Part shown: piece by piece, positions 43,994 to 51,521 of the stretch
Position numbering within the stretch: the first letter of the stretch is position 1
How the letters are laid out: every line of letters starts with the position of its first letter
Assembly (NCBI GenBank): GCA_902792515.1
Contig: CADAZX010000013.1
Coordinates: 25,750-89,749 of the forward strand
Length of the DNA stretch: 64,000 bases
Direction of reading: 5' to 3'
Origin: an uncultured Ruminococcus sp.
Lineage (GTDB): Bacteria > Bacillota > Clostridia > UBA1212
Notes under the pieces: model-generated
Told to the model about the DNA's origin: nothing
The model's database searches: none
The model's input: only the letters and a program-made list of their open reading frames with translations
Translations under genes and position numbers: made by a program

Positions 43994-44851
43994 TTACTCG
44001 GCGATGCAGTCTTTCAGGAACGCGAGGCCGCGTTTGATCTCGTCGACCGGGTCGCCGAAGGGGCCCTCGTACTCGAGCGTGATGTAGCCGTCGTAGCCTG
44101 TTTTCTTCATGATCGAGACGCATTCGCGGACGTTGACGACGCCGTCGCCGAGAGCGCAGCCCGAGATGTGGTTGCCGCCGCGCGTGTTGAAATAGCCGGC
44201 GGGCGGTTCTGCCGACTCCTCTTTTGAGACGTAGCGGAAATCCTTGGCGTGGACGTGGATCGCGTATGGCGCCGTCTCTTTAACGGCTTCAACCGAGACC
44301 TGGTCGGCGCACATAAAGTTTCCGAAGTCGACGAGCAGACCGAAGTTTTCGTTGGAGACAGCTTTCACGAGAGCGGTCATACGGTCGGAATCCTGCGAAA
44401 AATACCCGTGGTTTTCGGTGCACGTTTTAACACCGAGCTTTTTTCCGTACTCGGTGACCTCGGTGACCTTTTCGGCGAATTCAGGGATAAGGTCAAAGTA
44501 CGTGCGGCCCTCGGGGCAGGCGTAAGCGATGTCGTGGCGCATAAGCGGGGCGCCGAGAGCGGCTGCGACGTCGAGTTCGTTTTTGAGGCGTTCGACGGTT
44601 CCGGGCGCGAGGAAGTCGGCGCCGACGGTGTAGGCGGAAATGCCGAGGTTTTTGGCGGCGCAGTAGCCGCGGATATAGTACGCGAACTGAAGTTGCGTCA
44701 TGTTGAAACCCGCGGGGACTTCGAGACCGACGAATTCGATCGCGTCGAAACCGAGCTCCTTGGCGAGGTCGCATTTTTCGACATCGTTAAGCGGGCTGCC
44801 GTCCGGCTTGCGGACGCGCGAGAAGCTGTAGGTGTTGACTGACGTTTTCAT
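43994..44851 (-). CDS. Sugar phosphate isomerase/epimerase (xylose-isomerase-like TIM barrel)
   Basis: 285 residues. AP-endonuclease-2/xylose-isomerase-like barrel: SVNTYSFSRV near the start, GFDAIEFVG, TCTENHGYF, LLVDFGNF, HVHAKDFRY and YITLEYEG carry the metal-binding Glu, Asp and His residues expected of the family. It would interconvert keto and aldo sugars or inositol intermediates (IolE/IolI-like). ATG 44851 follows a GGAGG. It is the last gene of a three-gene minus-strand operon with a Gfo/Idh/MocA dehydrogenase and a second barrel protein. Confidence 0.85.
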   Translation of the reverse strand: MKTSVNTYSFSRVRKPDGSPLNDVEKCDLAKELGFDAIEFVGLEVPAGFNMTQLQFAYYIRGYCAAKNLGISAYTVGADFLAPGTVERLKNELDVAAALGAPLMRHDIAYACPEGRTYFDLIPEFAEKVTEVTEYGKKLGVKTCTENHGYFSQDSDRMTALVKAVSNENFGLLVDFGNFMCADQVSVEAVKETAPYAIHVHAKDFRYVSKEESAEPPAGYFNTRGGNHISGCALGDGVVNVRECVSIMKKTGYDGYITLEYEGPFGDPVDEIKRGLAFLKDCIAE

Positions 44852-44910
44852 TTTTTCCTCCGTTGTCAAAAACGCCCCGCTCCCGGAAGGCTTAAGGCTT
44901 TTCCGCACCG

Positions 44911-44949
44911 CTTAAAATGAGGCTTAAAATAATGAGACTTAAAATGAGG
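44911..44949. repeat. Short tandem repeat, 12/15/12 bp
   Basis: CTTAAAATGAGG (44911-44922), CTTAAAATAATGAGA (44923-44937), CTTAAAATGAGG (44938-44949), in the gap between two minus-strand genes. Confidence 0.8.
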
Positions 44950-44988
44950 TGCGAGCCGAAAGCGCGGGGAGGAGGGCGCTTTTTTGGA

Positions 44989-46065
44989 TTATTCGAGAAT
45001 CACTTCGTGACCGGTGCGGGCCGACTCGTAGAGACCGTCGAGGATCTGCATGAGGACGATTCCGTCTTCCGCCGGCGCTATGCACTTCGTGCCGGGAACC
45101 GTGATGCAGTCGATGAAGTGGGAGATCTCGGCGTTGAACGACTTAATGAAATCGAACGAAGTCGGGAAGGCGAGGTCGATGTTCGTCATATATCCGCTCA
45201 TCGAGGAGAAAAGCTCGACGCGGCTTCCGATCTTCGCGCCGCCTTTTGTTCCAAAGAACTCCATGTCCCCGCGGTCCTCGCGCTGGTTGAGCGAAAACGC
45301 GGCGTCTATCGAGATGACCGAACCGTTGTCGAATCTGATCATTCCTGTCGCGAGGTCCTCGACGTCGTAGATCTCGCTTTTAGCGGCGTCGCTGGAGACG
45401 TATCCGCCGCTGGCTTTTCTGATGTCGGGTCTGTTCTTAAGCATGTTGAACGTAGCGCCGTAGACCGAAACGGGCTTGTGGTTGCCCATGAGGTATCTCG
45501 AAAAGTCGATAACGTGGACGCCAAGATCGATAAGCGGACCGCCGCCGGAGCGGGAGCTGTCGGAGAACCAGCCTCCGGGGCAGCCGTTGCGGCGCGTGTA
45601 GTTGACTTTCGCGTAGTAAATGTCGCCGAAGAAGTAGTCGTTGTAGAGGTTTTTGAGAACTTCGATATCGTTGCCGAAGCGTCTCACGAAGCCGATCTGG
45701 AGGTGCTTGCCGTTCCTGTCGGCGGCTTCCTTCATTGCCTTTGCCTGCTTTGCGTTCATGGCCATGGGCTTTTCGCAGAGGACGTGCTTGCCGGCGTTGA
45801 GGGCCGCGATCGAGCACTCGGCGTGGCCGTTGTTCCACGTGCAAACGTCGACGGCGTCGAGCTCGGGTAGCTTGACCATCTCGTGAACGTCGTTGAAGAC
45901 GCGCTCCTTCGGGATTCCGAGCCTCCCCGCCATCGCGAGAGCGCGGTCGTAGTTGATGTCGCAGAGCGCGTAGATCTCGGCTCTGTCAGCGGCCGCTTTG
46001 TAACTTTCCGCGTGGAACTGGCTGATGCCGCCGTTTCCCACTATACCTATCTTGAGTTTTTCCAT
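44989..46065 (-). CDS. Gfo/Idh/MocA family oxidoreductase
   Basis: 358 residues. N-terminal Rossmann fold with GIVGNGGISQFHAESY, then CEKPMAMNAKQA with the conserved Lys of the EKP motif, and a C-terminal domain with SGGGPLIDLGVHVIDFSRY carrying the catalytic Asp and His. It would oxidise a sugar or cyclitol hydroxyl with NAD(P). Neighbours on both sides are isomerase-like TIM barrels, pointing to catabolism of an inositol or a rare sugar. The substrate is not deducible. Confidence 0.9.
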   Translation of the reverse strand: MEKLKIGIVGNGGISQFHAESYKAAADRAEIYALCDINYDRALAMAGRLGIPKERVFNDVHEMVKLPELDAVDVCTWNNGHAECSIAALNAGKHVLCEKPMAMNAKQAKAMKEAADRNGKHLQIGFVRRFGNDIEVLKNLYNDYFFGDIYYAKVNYTRRNGCPGGWFSDSSRSGGGPLIDLGVHVIDFSRYLMGNHKPVSVYGATFNMLKNRPDIRKASGGYVSSDAAKSEIYDVEDLATGMIRFDNGSVISIDAAFSLNQREDRGDMEFFGTKGGAKIGSRVELFSSMSGYMTNIDLAFPTSFDFIKSFNAEISHFIDCITVPGTKCIAPAEDGIVLMQILDGLYESARTGHEVILE

Positions 46066-46145
46066 AGTTGTTGCCTTTCGTATTTTTGACAGATTAGTAA
46101 TTTTTGCCTTACTTTAGGCTGATAATGCGATTTTACGGTTAAAAC

Positions 46146-46997
46146 TTAAAGCGCCGCGACAGTGTCTTTGAGGAAGTTGACGGCCATCTCGATGTCCTTC
46201 GCGGGATTTGCGCCGACCTCGCGCTCGATGGTCAGGAAGCCGTCGTAGCCGATGTCGTGAAGCGCCGCGAGGTACTTCGGGAAGTCGACGCTGCCTGTTC
46301 CGAGCGGAACCTCTTCGAACGGAGCGGGAATGCCGCCTTCGGGAGCGGGCCTCAAACCGTATACGATCTCAGGGTCGCATCTGTTGAGCATGACGCCGTC
46401 TTTCGCGTGTGTGTGAACTATGTACTCGCGGAGGTTATAGACAGCCTGAACCGGGTCGTCGCCGGTGACCATCACGAGGTTTGCGGGGTCGAGGTTGACG
46501 CTGACGCCCTTCGAGTTGAGACCGTTGAGGAAGTTCTTGAGAACGAGAGACGTCTCGGGGCCGGTTTCGACGGCGAACTTGACGCCTATGTAGTCGGCGG
46601 CGCGAGCAAGCTCCAGGCAGCCGTCGTGCATTATTTCGTAGCGCGGGCTGTTGGAATCGGAGGGGACGACGCCGATGTGCGTTGTGACGACGTGGGTGTC
46701 AAGGTCTGCGGCAAGCTCGAGGACCCTTTTCGACTTCTCGATAAGGATCTTGTTGTACTCTTTGTCATGGTAGCCGTGGCCGAAGTCGCCGCAAAGCGCG
46801 GAAATCTTGAGACCGAGGCTGTCGACGTACTTTTTGAATTCGGCGCGTGCGTTTTTGTCGAGGTTCTCGGCGGAAAATTCGCCGTGGCTGGCGTAGATCT
46901 GGAAGCCTTCGGCTCCGACCTCTTTCACCTTGAGAAGGGCTTCGCGCACGGGCAGCTTAAAACTGTCGGCCATGGCGCCGATGTGAAAATATTTCAT
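46146..46997 (-). CDS. Sugar phosphate isomerase/epimerase (TIM barrel)
   Basis: 283 residues. Family signatures: GAEGFQIYASHGEF, THIGVVPSDS, FAVETGPETS (Glu ligand), SVNLDPANLVM (Asp), HTHAKDGVML (His and Lys) and GYDGFLTIEREVG (Glu). First gene of the minus-strand operon, behind a good promoter at 47101-47129. It is only distantly similar to the third gene of the operon, so the two barrels probably act on successive intermediates. A GGAGGTTAAC-type site precedes the start. Confidence 0.85.
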   Translation of the reverse strand: MKYFHIGAMADSFKLPVREALLKVKEVGAEGFQIYASHGEFSAENLDKNARAEFKKYVDSLGLKISALCGDFGHGYHDKEYNKILIEKSKRVLELAADLDTHVVTTHIGVVPSDSNSPRYEIMHDGCLELARAADYIGVKFAVETGPETSLVLKNFLNGLNSKGVSVNLDPANLVMVTGDDPVQAVYNLREYIVHTHAKDGVMLNRCDPEIVYGLRPAPEGGIPAPFEEVPLGTGSVDFPKYLAALHDIGYDGFLTIEREVGANPAKDIEMAVNFLKDTVAAL

Positions 46998-47100
46998 GTT
47001 AACCTCCCGGCCGTCCGCGGTTGCGACTCTTTCCCGGAAACGTTCCGGGCCCCTCAGCGGGGAGTTTCCTATAAGCGAACGGTTCTTTATTTCATTTGGG

Positions 47101-47129
47101 ATTGTATCATTTTACGGCGCGTGAATCAA
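47101..47129 (-). promoter_or_regulatory. Promoter of the sugar-isomerase operon
   Basis: On the minus strand: TTGATT (47124-47129), 17-bp spacer, TACAAT (47101-47106). Confidence 0.7.
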
Positions 47130-47368
47130 TAGAAAAAAGGGGCGCGGGCCGCTTTTCGGGCTAAAAAAATAACGGTGTTTTTTTCGTGAAAACCGGACGG
47201 GCCAGCATGCGGCGGAAAGCTGCCCGCGGCGCGGGGCGCGAAAACGGGCGGCGGAAGGTTACTTTTTTGCTTTTTTGTGTGATTTTTAAGCGCGTTTTCG
47301 GCTTTTTGAGTCTTTTATTAATTGTGCGCGTGTGGTATAATACACGTCGGACAGAAGGAGAGTAAGGC
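47130..47368 (+). promoter_or_regulatory. Divergent intergenic region with pgsA promoter
   Basis: No convincing gene in 46998-47368. An extended -10, TGGTATAAT, at 47333-47341 with a weak -35 (TTTTAT at 47313-47318) should drive pgsA. The remainder is GC-rich with T-rich tracts. Confidence 0.5.
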
Positions 47369-48082
47369 ATGAAATCAACCGGTACTCAAGATAGAAAGAA
47401 AATACGCGTCGACAGAGTGTTCACGATTCCGAACATGATGAGCTTCTTCAGGATAGCTCTGATCCCGTTCATTATATGGGCGTACTTCGGGATGAAGAGC
47501 GTCACCGTGACTGTCATACTTATCGCGGTCTCGGCGGTGACTGACATTCTCGACGGATGGGTCGCCAGAAGGTTCAACCAGGTCTCGGAATTCGGTATTT
47601 TTATCGACCCGGTCGCGGACAAGCTGACGCAGGGAACGCTTCTTCTCTGCCTTATTCCCAAGTACAAACTTATTATCGCGCTTGTGGCTGTCTTCGTGAC
47701 CAGAGAGGTGATAATGTTCTTCGCGGGCCTCAAGGTCAAGCTTGTGACGGACAGGCTCCAGAGCGCGAAGTGGTACGGCAAGGTCAACACGGTCGTCGTT
47801 GAGGGCGTCATCATGGCGCTGATCATTTTCACGAAGATCCCGCGGACGGTCGCCAACGTTCTGATCGTCGTCTGCATCGTGTCGGTGATCGTCTCGCTGA
47901 TCCTCTACCTCGCGGGGTACAGGAAGGTTCTCGCCGAGGCCGAAAAGAGACAGGCCATGCAGGAGGCGGCCGGAGAGGAAATTCCGGACGAAAATGAACG
48001 CGAAGGCGTGCCCGCAAAGGATGTTGCCGAAAACGTCCCTGAAAACTCTGCGGCAAATCTGCCGGAAACTCAGGGCGAATAA
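47369..48082 (+). CDS. pgsA: CDP-alcohol phosphatidyltransferase, PgsA type
   Basis: 237 residues with several membrane helices. The CDP-alcohol motif D-x2-DG-x2-AR-x8-G-x3-D-x3-D is intact as DILDGWVARRFNQ...FGIFIDPVADK. TIPNMMSFFRI near the N-terminus is typical of phosphatidylglycerophosphate synthase, which makes the anionic phospholipid precursor. The C-terminal ~45 residues are acidic and unusual for PgsA, a soluble tail rich in Glu, Asn and Ala. AAGGAG precedes the start. Confidence 0.9.
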   Translation: MKSTGTQDRKKIRVDRVFTIPNMMSFFRIALIPFIIWAYFGMKSVTVTVILIAVSAVTDILDGWVARRFNQVSEFGIFIDPVADKLTQGTLLLCLIPKYKLIIALVAVFVTREVIMFFAGLKVKLVTDRLQSAKWYGKVNTVVVEGVIMALIIFTKIPRTVANVLIVVCIVSVIVSLILYLAGYRKVLAEAEKRQAMQEAAGEEIPDENEREGVPAKDVAENVPENSAANLPETQGE

Positions 48083-48119
48083 ATCAAGGTCAGAAACTTT
48101 TTTAACGGCGGTTTGTCAG

Positions 48120-48155
48120 GCGGCTTATTTCGCGGCTTATTTCGCGGTTTGTTTC
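48120..48155. repeat. Three tandem 12-bp repeats
   Basis: GCGGCTTATTTC twice, then GCGGTTTGTTTC, in the gap between pgsA and the YhaO-like gene. Confidence 0.85.
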
Positions 48156-48287
48156 ACGCCCGCCGTCCGGCTCACGAATCCGTTCGTGCGAACGGTGACT
48201 ATTTCCGTGTCTTAACGTGAATCCCTCAAACGCACGGTGTTTTTGGTTTTCAGCGCGCGGTCTACGGAGGAACAGGTACAAAAGATT

Positions 48288-49655
48288 ATGAAGAACATTT
48301 CGTTTATGATAATGAGCGACGCTCATCTCGACTCGGACTTCGCGATCGACTGCAACGCGAGAAGGCGGGAACAGCGGCACGCTTTTGATGAGGCGCTTAA
48401 ACTGTGCCGTCGATACACTATAGACTACCTTCTCGTTCCGGGGGACCTTTTCGACAAGCGCTCACCGGATCCGGAGACCGTAAACTATGTAATTTCGAGC
48501 TTTGCCGCCCTTGACAGGACGGCTGTTATTATTGCGCCGGGAAACCACGACCCCATGACAGTCGACTCTCCCTACAGGATCTACGACTGGCCGCAGAATG
48601 TTTTCATTTTCCCGGACAAAAAGGTGACGTTCGTCGAGTTCAACGACAAGATCCGCGGCGTTGCGGACAGGGATTACCTTTTCAGCGCGGGAAGGGAGAC
48701 AGGAAGGCGCGGAATCAGGTTCTACGGAGCGGCTTTTGAGGGACATTTTTCGAGGGAGTCGCTTTTCGTGAGCAGGGACGGCAGAACGCCGCGGCTGTCG
48801 CCGAGCTTTTTAAACGTGCTCGTTATGCACGGTACTGTCGTCACCGACAACGCGAAATCGAACTACAACCCGATCCCGAAGGACGTTCTCGACGAGTGCG
48901 GGTTCGACCTCTGCGCCATCGGAAGCAACCACTCGTACTCCAGAAAAGGCACCGTCGTTTCGAGCGGAGTTCTCTGCCCGAGAAACTTTGACGAACCTGG
49001 CGACACGGGCGTCGTGATGGGCGAGATCACCGACGACGGCAGGCTGCTGACAGACTTTGTACCTATCAACGCGATCCGGTACGAGACGGTCAAGTACGAC
49101 GTCTCCGGCGCCGAGGACCTCTCCGTCCGCGCGATCACCAACGGTATCAAAGCGATCACAAACCGCGCGGACTGCCACAGGATCGAGATCACGGGCGAGA
49201 TTGGCTACGACGAAAACATCGACACAGCGGGCATCAGGACCGAGCTCTCAGGCTACTATCCGATCGTCACGGTCACCGACAAGACGGTCAAAAAGGCCGA
49301 TATGAGGCTTTTGACGGCCGAAAAGACGTTCAGGGGCGTTTTCGCGTCGAAGGTCTGGGGCAAGGTCAAAAAGCAGCGCGACGACGAAAAGGAGACCGGC
49401 AAGGCGCCGGCGTACAGCGAGCGGGCGTTCGAGTCCGCAATCAACATATCTTTGAAGATTTTCGACGGCGCGGGCCTTGCTAACGAGCAGAAAAACGCTT
49501 CGCGCGCAAACGAAACAGGCGTGAACAGACGCACCGCCGAAGGATTCTCGTACGATCTTTTCGACTCGGGGTCTTACTCAAAGGCGGCTGACACTGTTAA
49601 CGCGGTCATGAGCGGCGACGTCTCTTCGGACGCACCGCAAGGCGAAACAATCTGA
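48288..49655 (+). CDS. SbcD/YhaO-like metallophosphoesterase with altered last motif
   Basis: 455 residues. Mre11/SbcD-type nuclease motifs: SDAHLDSDF, PGDLFDKR, APGNHDP and VMHGT are intact, and SYSRKG...GCxP-like sequence follows as in YhaO. The final metal motif GHxH is replaced by GSNH (AIGSNHSYSRKG), removing one histidine. The C-terminal ~200 residues match the capping region only loosely. It is immediately followed, 22 bp later, by a YhaN/SbcC-like partner, the usual arrangement of this exonuclease pair. ATG 48288 is the only plausible start, although GGAGG is 17 bp upstream. Nuclease activity is uncertain. Confidence 0.75.
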   Translation: MKNISFMIMSDAHLDSDFAIDCNARRREQRHAFDEALKLCRRYTIDYLLVPGDLFDKRSPDPETVNYVISSFAALDRTAVIIAPGNHDPMTVDSPYRIYDWPQNVFIFPDKKVTFVEFNDKIRGVADRDYLFSAGRETGRRGIRFYGAAFEGHFSRESLFVSRDGRTPRLSPSFLNVLVMHGTVVTDNAKSNYNPIPKDVLDECGFDLCAIGSNHSYSRKGTVVSSGVLCPRNFDEPGDTGVVMGEITDDGRLLTDFVPINAIRYETVKYDVSGAEDLSVRAITNGIKAITNRADCHRIEITGEIGYDENIDTAGIRTELSGYYPIVTVTDKTVKKADMRLLTAEKTFRGVFASKVWGKVKKQRDDEKETGKAPAYSERAFESAINISLKIFDGAGLANEQKNASRANETGVNRRTAEGFSYDLFDSGSYSKAADTVNAVMSGDVSSDAPQGETI

Positions 49656-49677
49656 AATCCGGGAGGCAGCAAGGCGT

Positions 49678-51462
49678 ATGGTTATCAAAAAACTCAAAAT
49701 ATACGGCTTCGGCCGGCTGTCCGGACTTGATTACGAGCAGGATGGGGACGGTTTCCTGGCTCCGGCCGGAGATTCTCCCGAGGCGTCTGACGACAGAACG
49801 CTTTTCGAATTTATTCGCGCTATGCTCTACGGCGTAAGCGGCCGCGGCGACACGGGCGCGAGGAAGCGTTTCAGCCCGGATCCAGCGGTCGACGAGGCGG
49901 GCAGGACGATAAGGTTCGGCGGCGAAATGATTTACGAGGCCTGCGGAAGGACGTACAGGCTTACGAACATCTGGGGCCGCACCGCGGGCGAGGACGTTCT
50001 CGACATAGTCGACTACTTCACGGGGCGCGACGTCAGGATCGAGGCGGGGAAATCCGTCGGCGAGAGGACGCTGCACGTTTCCGAGGCGGCTTTTGTATCG
50101 GCCGTCTACTCGGGCAGGATGAGCAGACCCGAAAACCTCGGCGGATTCGAGTACAGGCTCGGAAGGCTGTCGGCGATTTTCGGACTCGACGACGGGAAAC
50201 CAACGCCGCGCGAGGCGGCCGACATTATTGACAGGCGGCTGAAGGAGATCACGAATCCCTCCGAAAAATCGGGCGAACTCGACAAGCTCGTCATTAGGAA
50301 AATGAGCATGCGCAACGAGCTCGCGCGCCTCGGCGAGACGGACAACAAGATCGCGAAAAAGAGGGCGGAACTCGAGGCGGCCGAGGCCGAAAAGGCGGAA
50401 CTCGACAAGACTCTCGAGGAGAACACGCGCATTTTCGAGCTGTGCGACTCGGCCAAAACGCTTCTCGTCAAGGACAGGATCAGGGCGGCATACGACTCAC
50501 AGCTCGGCGTCATGAGGCAGCTCGACTTCGCTGAGGCGGAGCTCGACAGGCTTAAAAAGGTCTCGCTGATCCCAAAGATCATTCCCGGGATCCTGTGCTG
50601 CGTACTCGGCGGCATACTCACGTGGGCGGGTCTTTCCGTTCTCAGCAAGAGCGTCTTCGCGGGGCTCGCGCAGTTCGGCGGCGCGCTACTCGTTGTCGGC
50701 GGAATAGTTCTGACGGTTTTAGCGTGTCTTAAATTCGCGAACAGGTTTACGCTCAAGGTCGAGGGACGCAGAACGACCGCGGAGGATGAGATCGCGAGGC
50801 TGAGAGGCGAGGTGCGCGACAAAAACGAGGAGCTGCTCGAGCTTCTCGGCGACGTTTCCGTCGTGGAAACCGAGGAAAAATGGCGTAAAAGCGAAGCCGT
50901 GATGCGCTCGGCGACGGAGGACGAGAGGCGCTACGCGGTGCTCAAACAGTCCGACGAGCTCGGCGACGTGATCGAAGGAATCAAGGCGAGGCTCGAACCT
51001 GTCGAGAGGCGGATCGCGGAAGCGAAGAGAGACATAGAGGCGCTCTGCGACAGCGCGGGAGCTTCGTTCTCGGAGGTGTCCGCGGCGCTTGAGGGCATTG
51101 ACGACAAAATAAAGAGGCTTTCCGACGAAGGGTCGGCGCTCAAGATCGCTGCCGCTTCTCTAGGAGAGGCTGACACAGACGTGCGCACGAATCTGATCCC
51201 CGCGATATTCGCCAAGGCGTCGTCCGCTTACCGCAAGCTGACCGCCGAAAAGGCGACCTACAGGCTTGACGACGGCTACGACGTCACGGTAAGGTGTTCG
51301 CAGCCGGCAAAGGCACTTCTTTGCCTCAGATGCGCGATCTCGGGCGTCGTGAGCCACGAGGAGGACAAGGGGCTTGTGTTCGTGTCCAAAAACGACATTA
51401 CTCCCGACGACGCGAGAATTCTTATACAGAACACGGACGTGAACGAATTCGCCGCAGTTTAA
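49678..51462 (+). CDS. YhaN/SbcC-like protein lacking ATPase motifs
   Basis: 594 residues, clearly shorter than usual YhaN proteins. The N-terminus IKKLKIYGFGRLSGLDYE and LFEFIRAMLYG match SbcC/YhaN, but the P-loop between them is replaced by APAGDSPEASDD with no GxxxxGK[ST]. A coiled-coil arm (ELEAAEAEKAELDKTLEEN), two membrane helices in the middle (residues ~295-360, a known YhaN feature) and a second coiled coil follow. The C-terminus lacks the SGG signature and Walker B. A non-catalytic structural role is inferred. It is preceded by the SbcD-like gene with its own altered motif. Confidence 0.75.
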   Translation: MVIKKLKIYGFGRLSGLDYEQDGDGFLAPAGDSPEASDDRTLFEFIRAMLYGVSGRGDTGARKRFSPDPAVDEAGRTIRFGGEMIYEACGRTYRLTNIWGRTAGEDVLDIVDYFTGRDVRIEAGKSVGERTLHVSEAAFVSAVYSGRMSRPENLGGFEYRLGRLSAIFGLDDGKPTPREAADIIDRRLKEITNPSEKSGELDKLVIRKMSMRNELARLGETDNKIAKKRAELEAAEAEKAELDKTLEENTRIFELCDSAKTLLVKDRIRAAYDSQLGVMRQLDFAEAELDRLKKVSLIPKIIPGILCCVLGGILTWAGLSVLSKSVFAGLAQFGGALLVVGGIVLTVLACLKFANRFTLKVEGRRTTAEDEIARLRGEVRDKNEELLELLGDVSVVETEEKWRKSEAVMRSATEDERRYAVLKQSDELGDVIEGIKARLEPVERRIAEAKRDIEALCDSAGASFSEVSAALEGIDDKIKRLSDEGSALKIAAASLGEADTDVRTNLIPAIFAKASSAYRKLTAEKATYRLDDGYDVTVRCSQPAKALLCLRCAISGVVSHEEDKGLVFVSKNDITPDDARILIQNTDVNEFAAV

Positions 51463-51480
51463 TTAATTATCTGATTGTTT

Positions 51481-51498
51481 GCCGGCACGGATGCCGGC
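51481..51498. promoter_or_regulatory. Inverted repeat upstream of copA
   Basis: GCCGGCA, CGGA, TGCCGGC, 24 bp before the copA start. A possible metal-regulator operator or leader hairpin; no T run follows. Confidence 0.35.
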
Positions 51499-51521
51499 TG
51501 ACCGGAAGGTGACTCTGATAT

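Noticed and set aside
44917..45870. 317-codon plus-strand frame opposite the Gfo/Idh/MocA gene
   Set aside because: The opposite strand holds a gene with clear dehydrogenase motifs; this frame has no recognisable domain.
47161..47370. 69-codon minus-strand frame upstream of pgsA
   Set aside because: No ribosome site, basic low-complexity product, and it overlaps the pgsA promoter.
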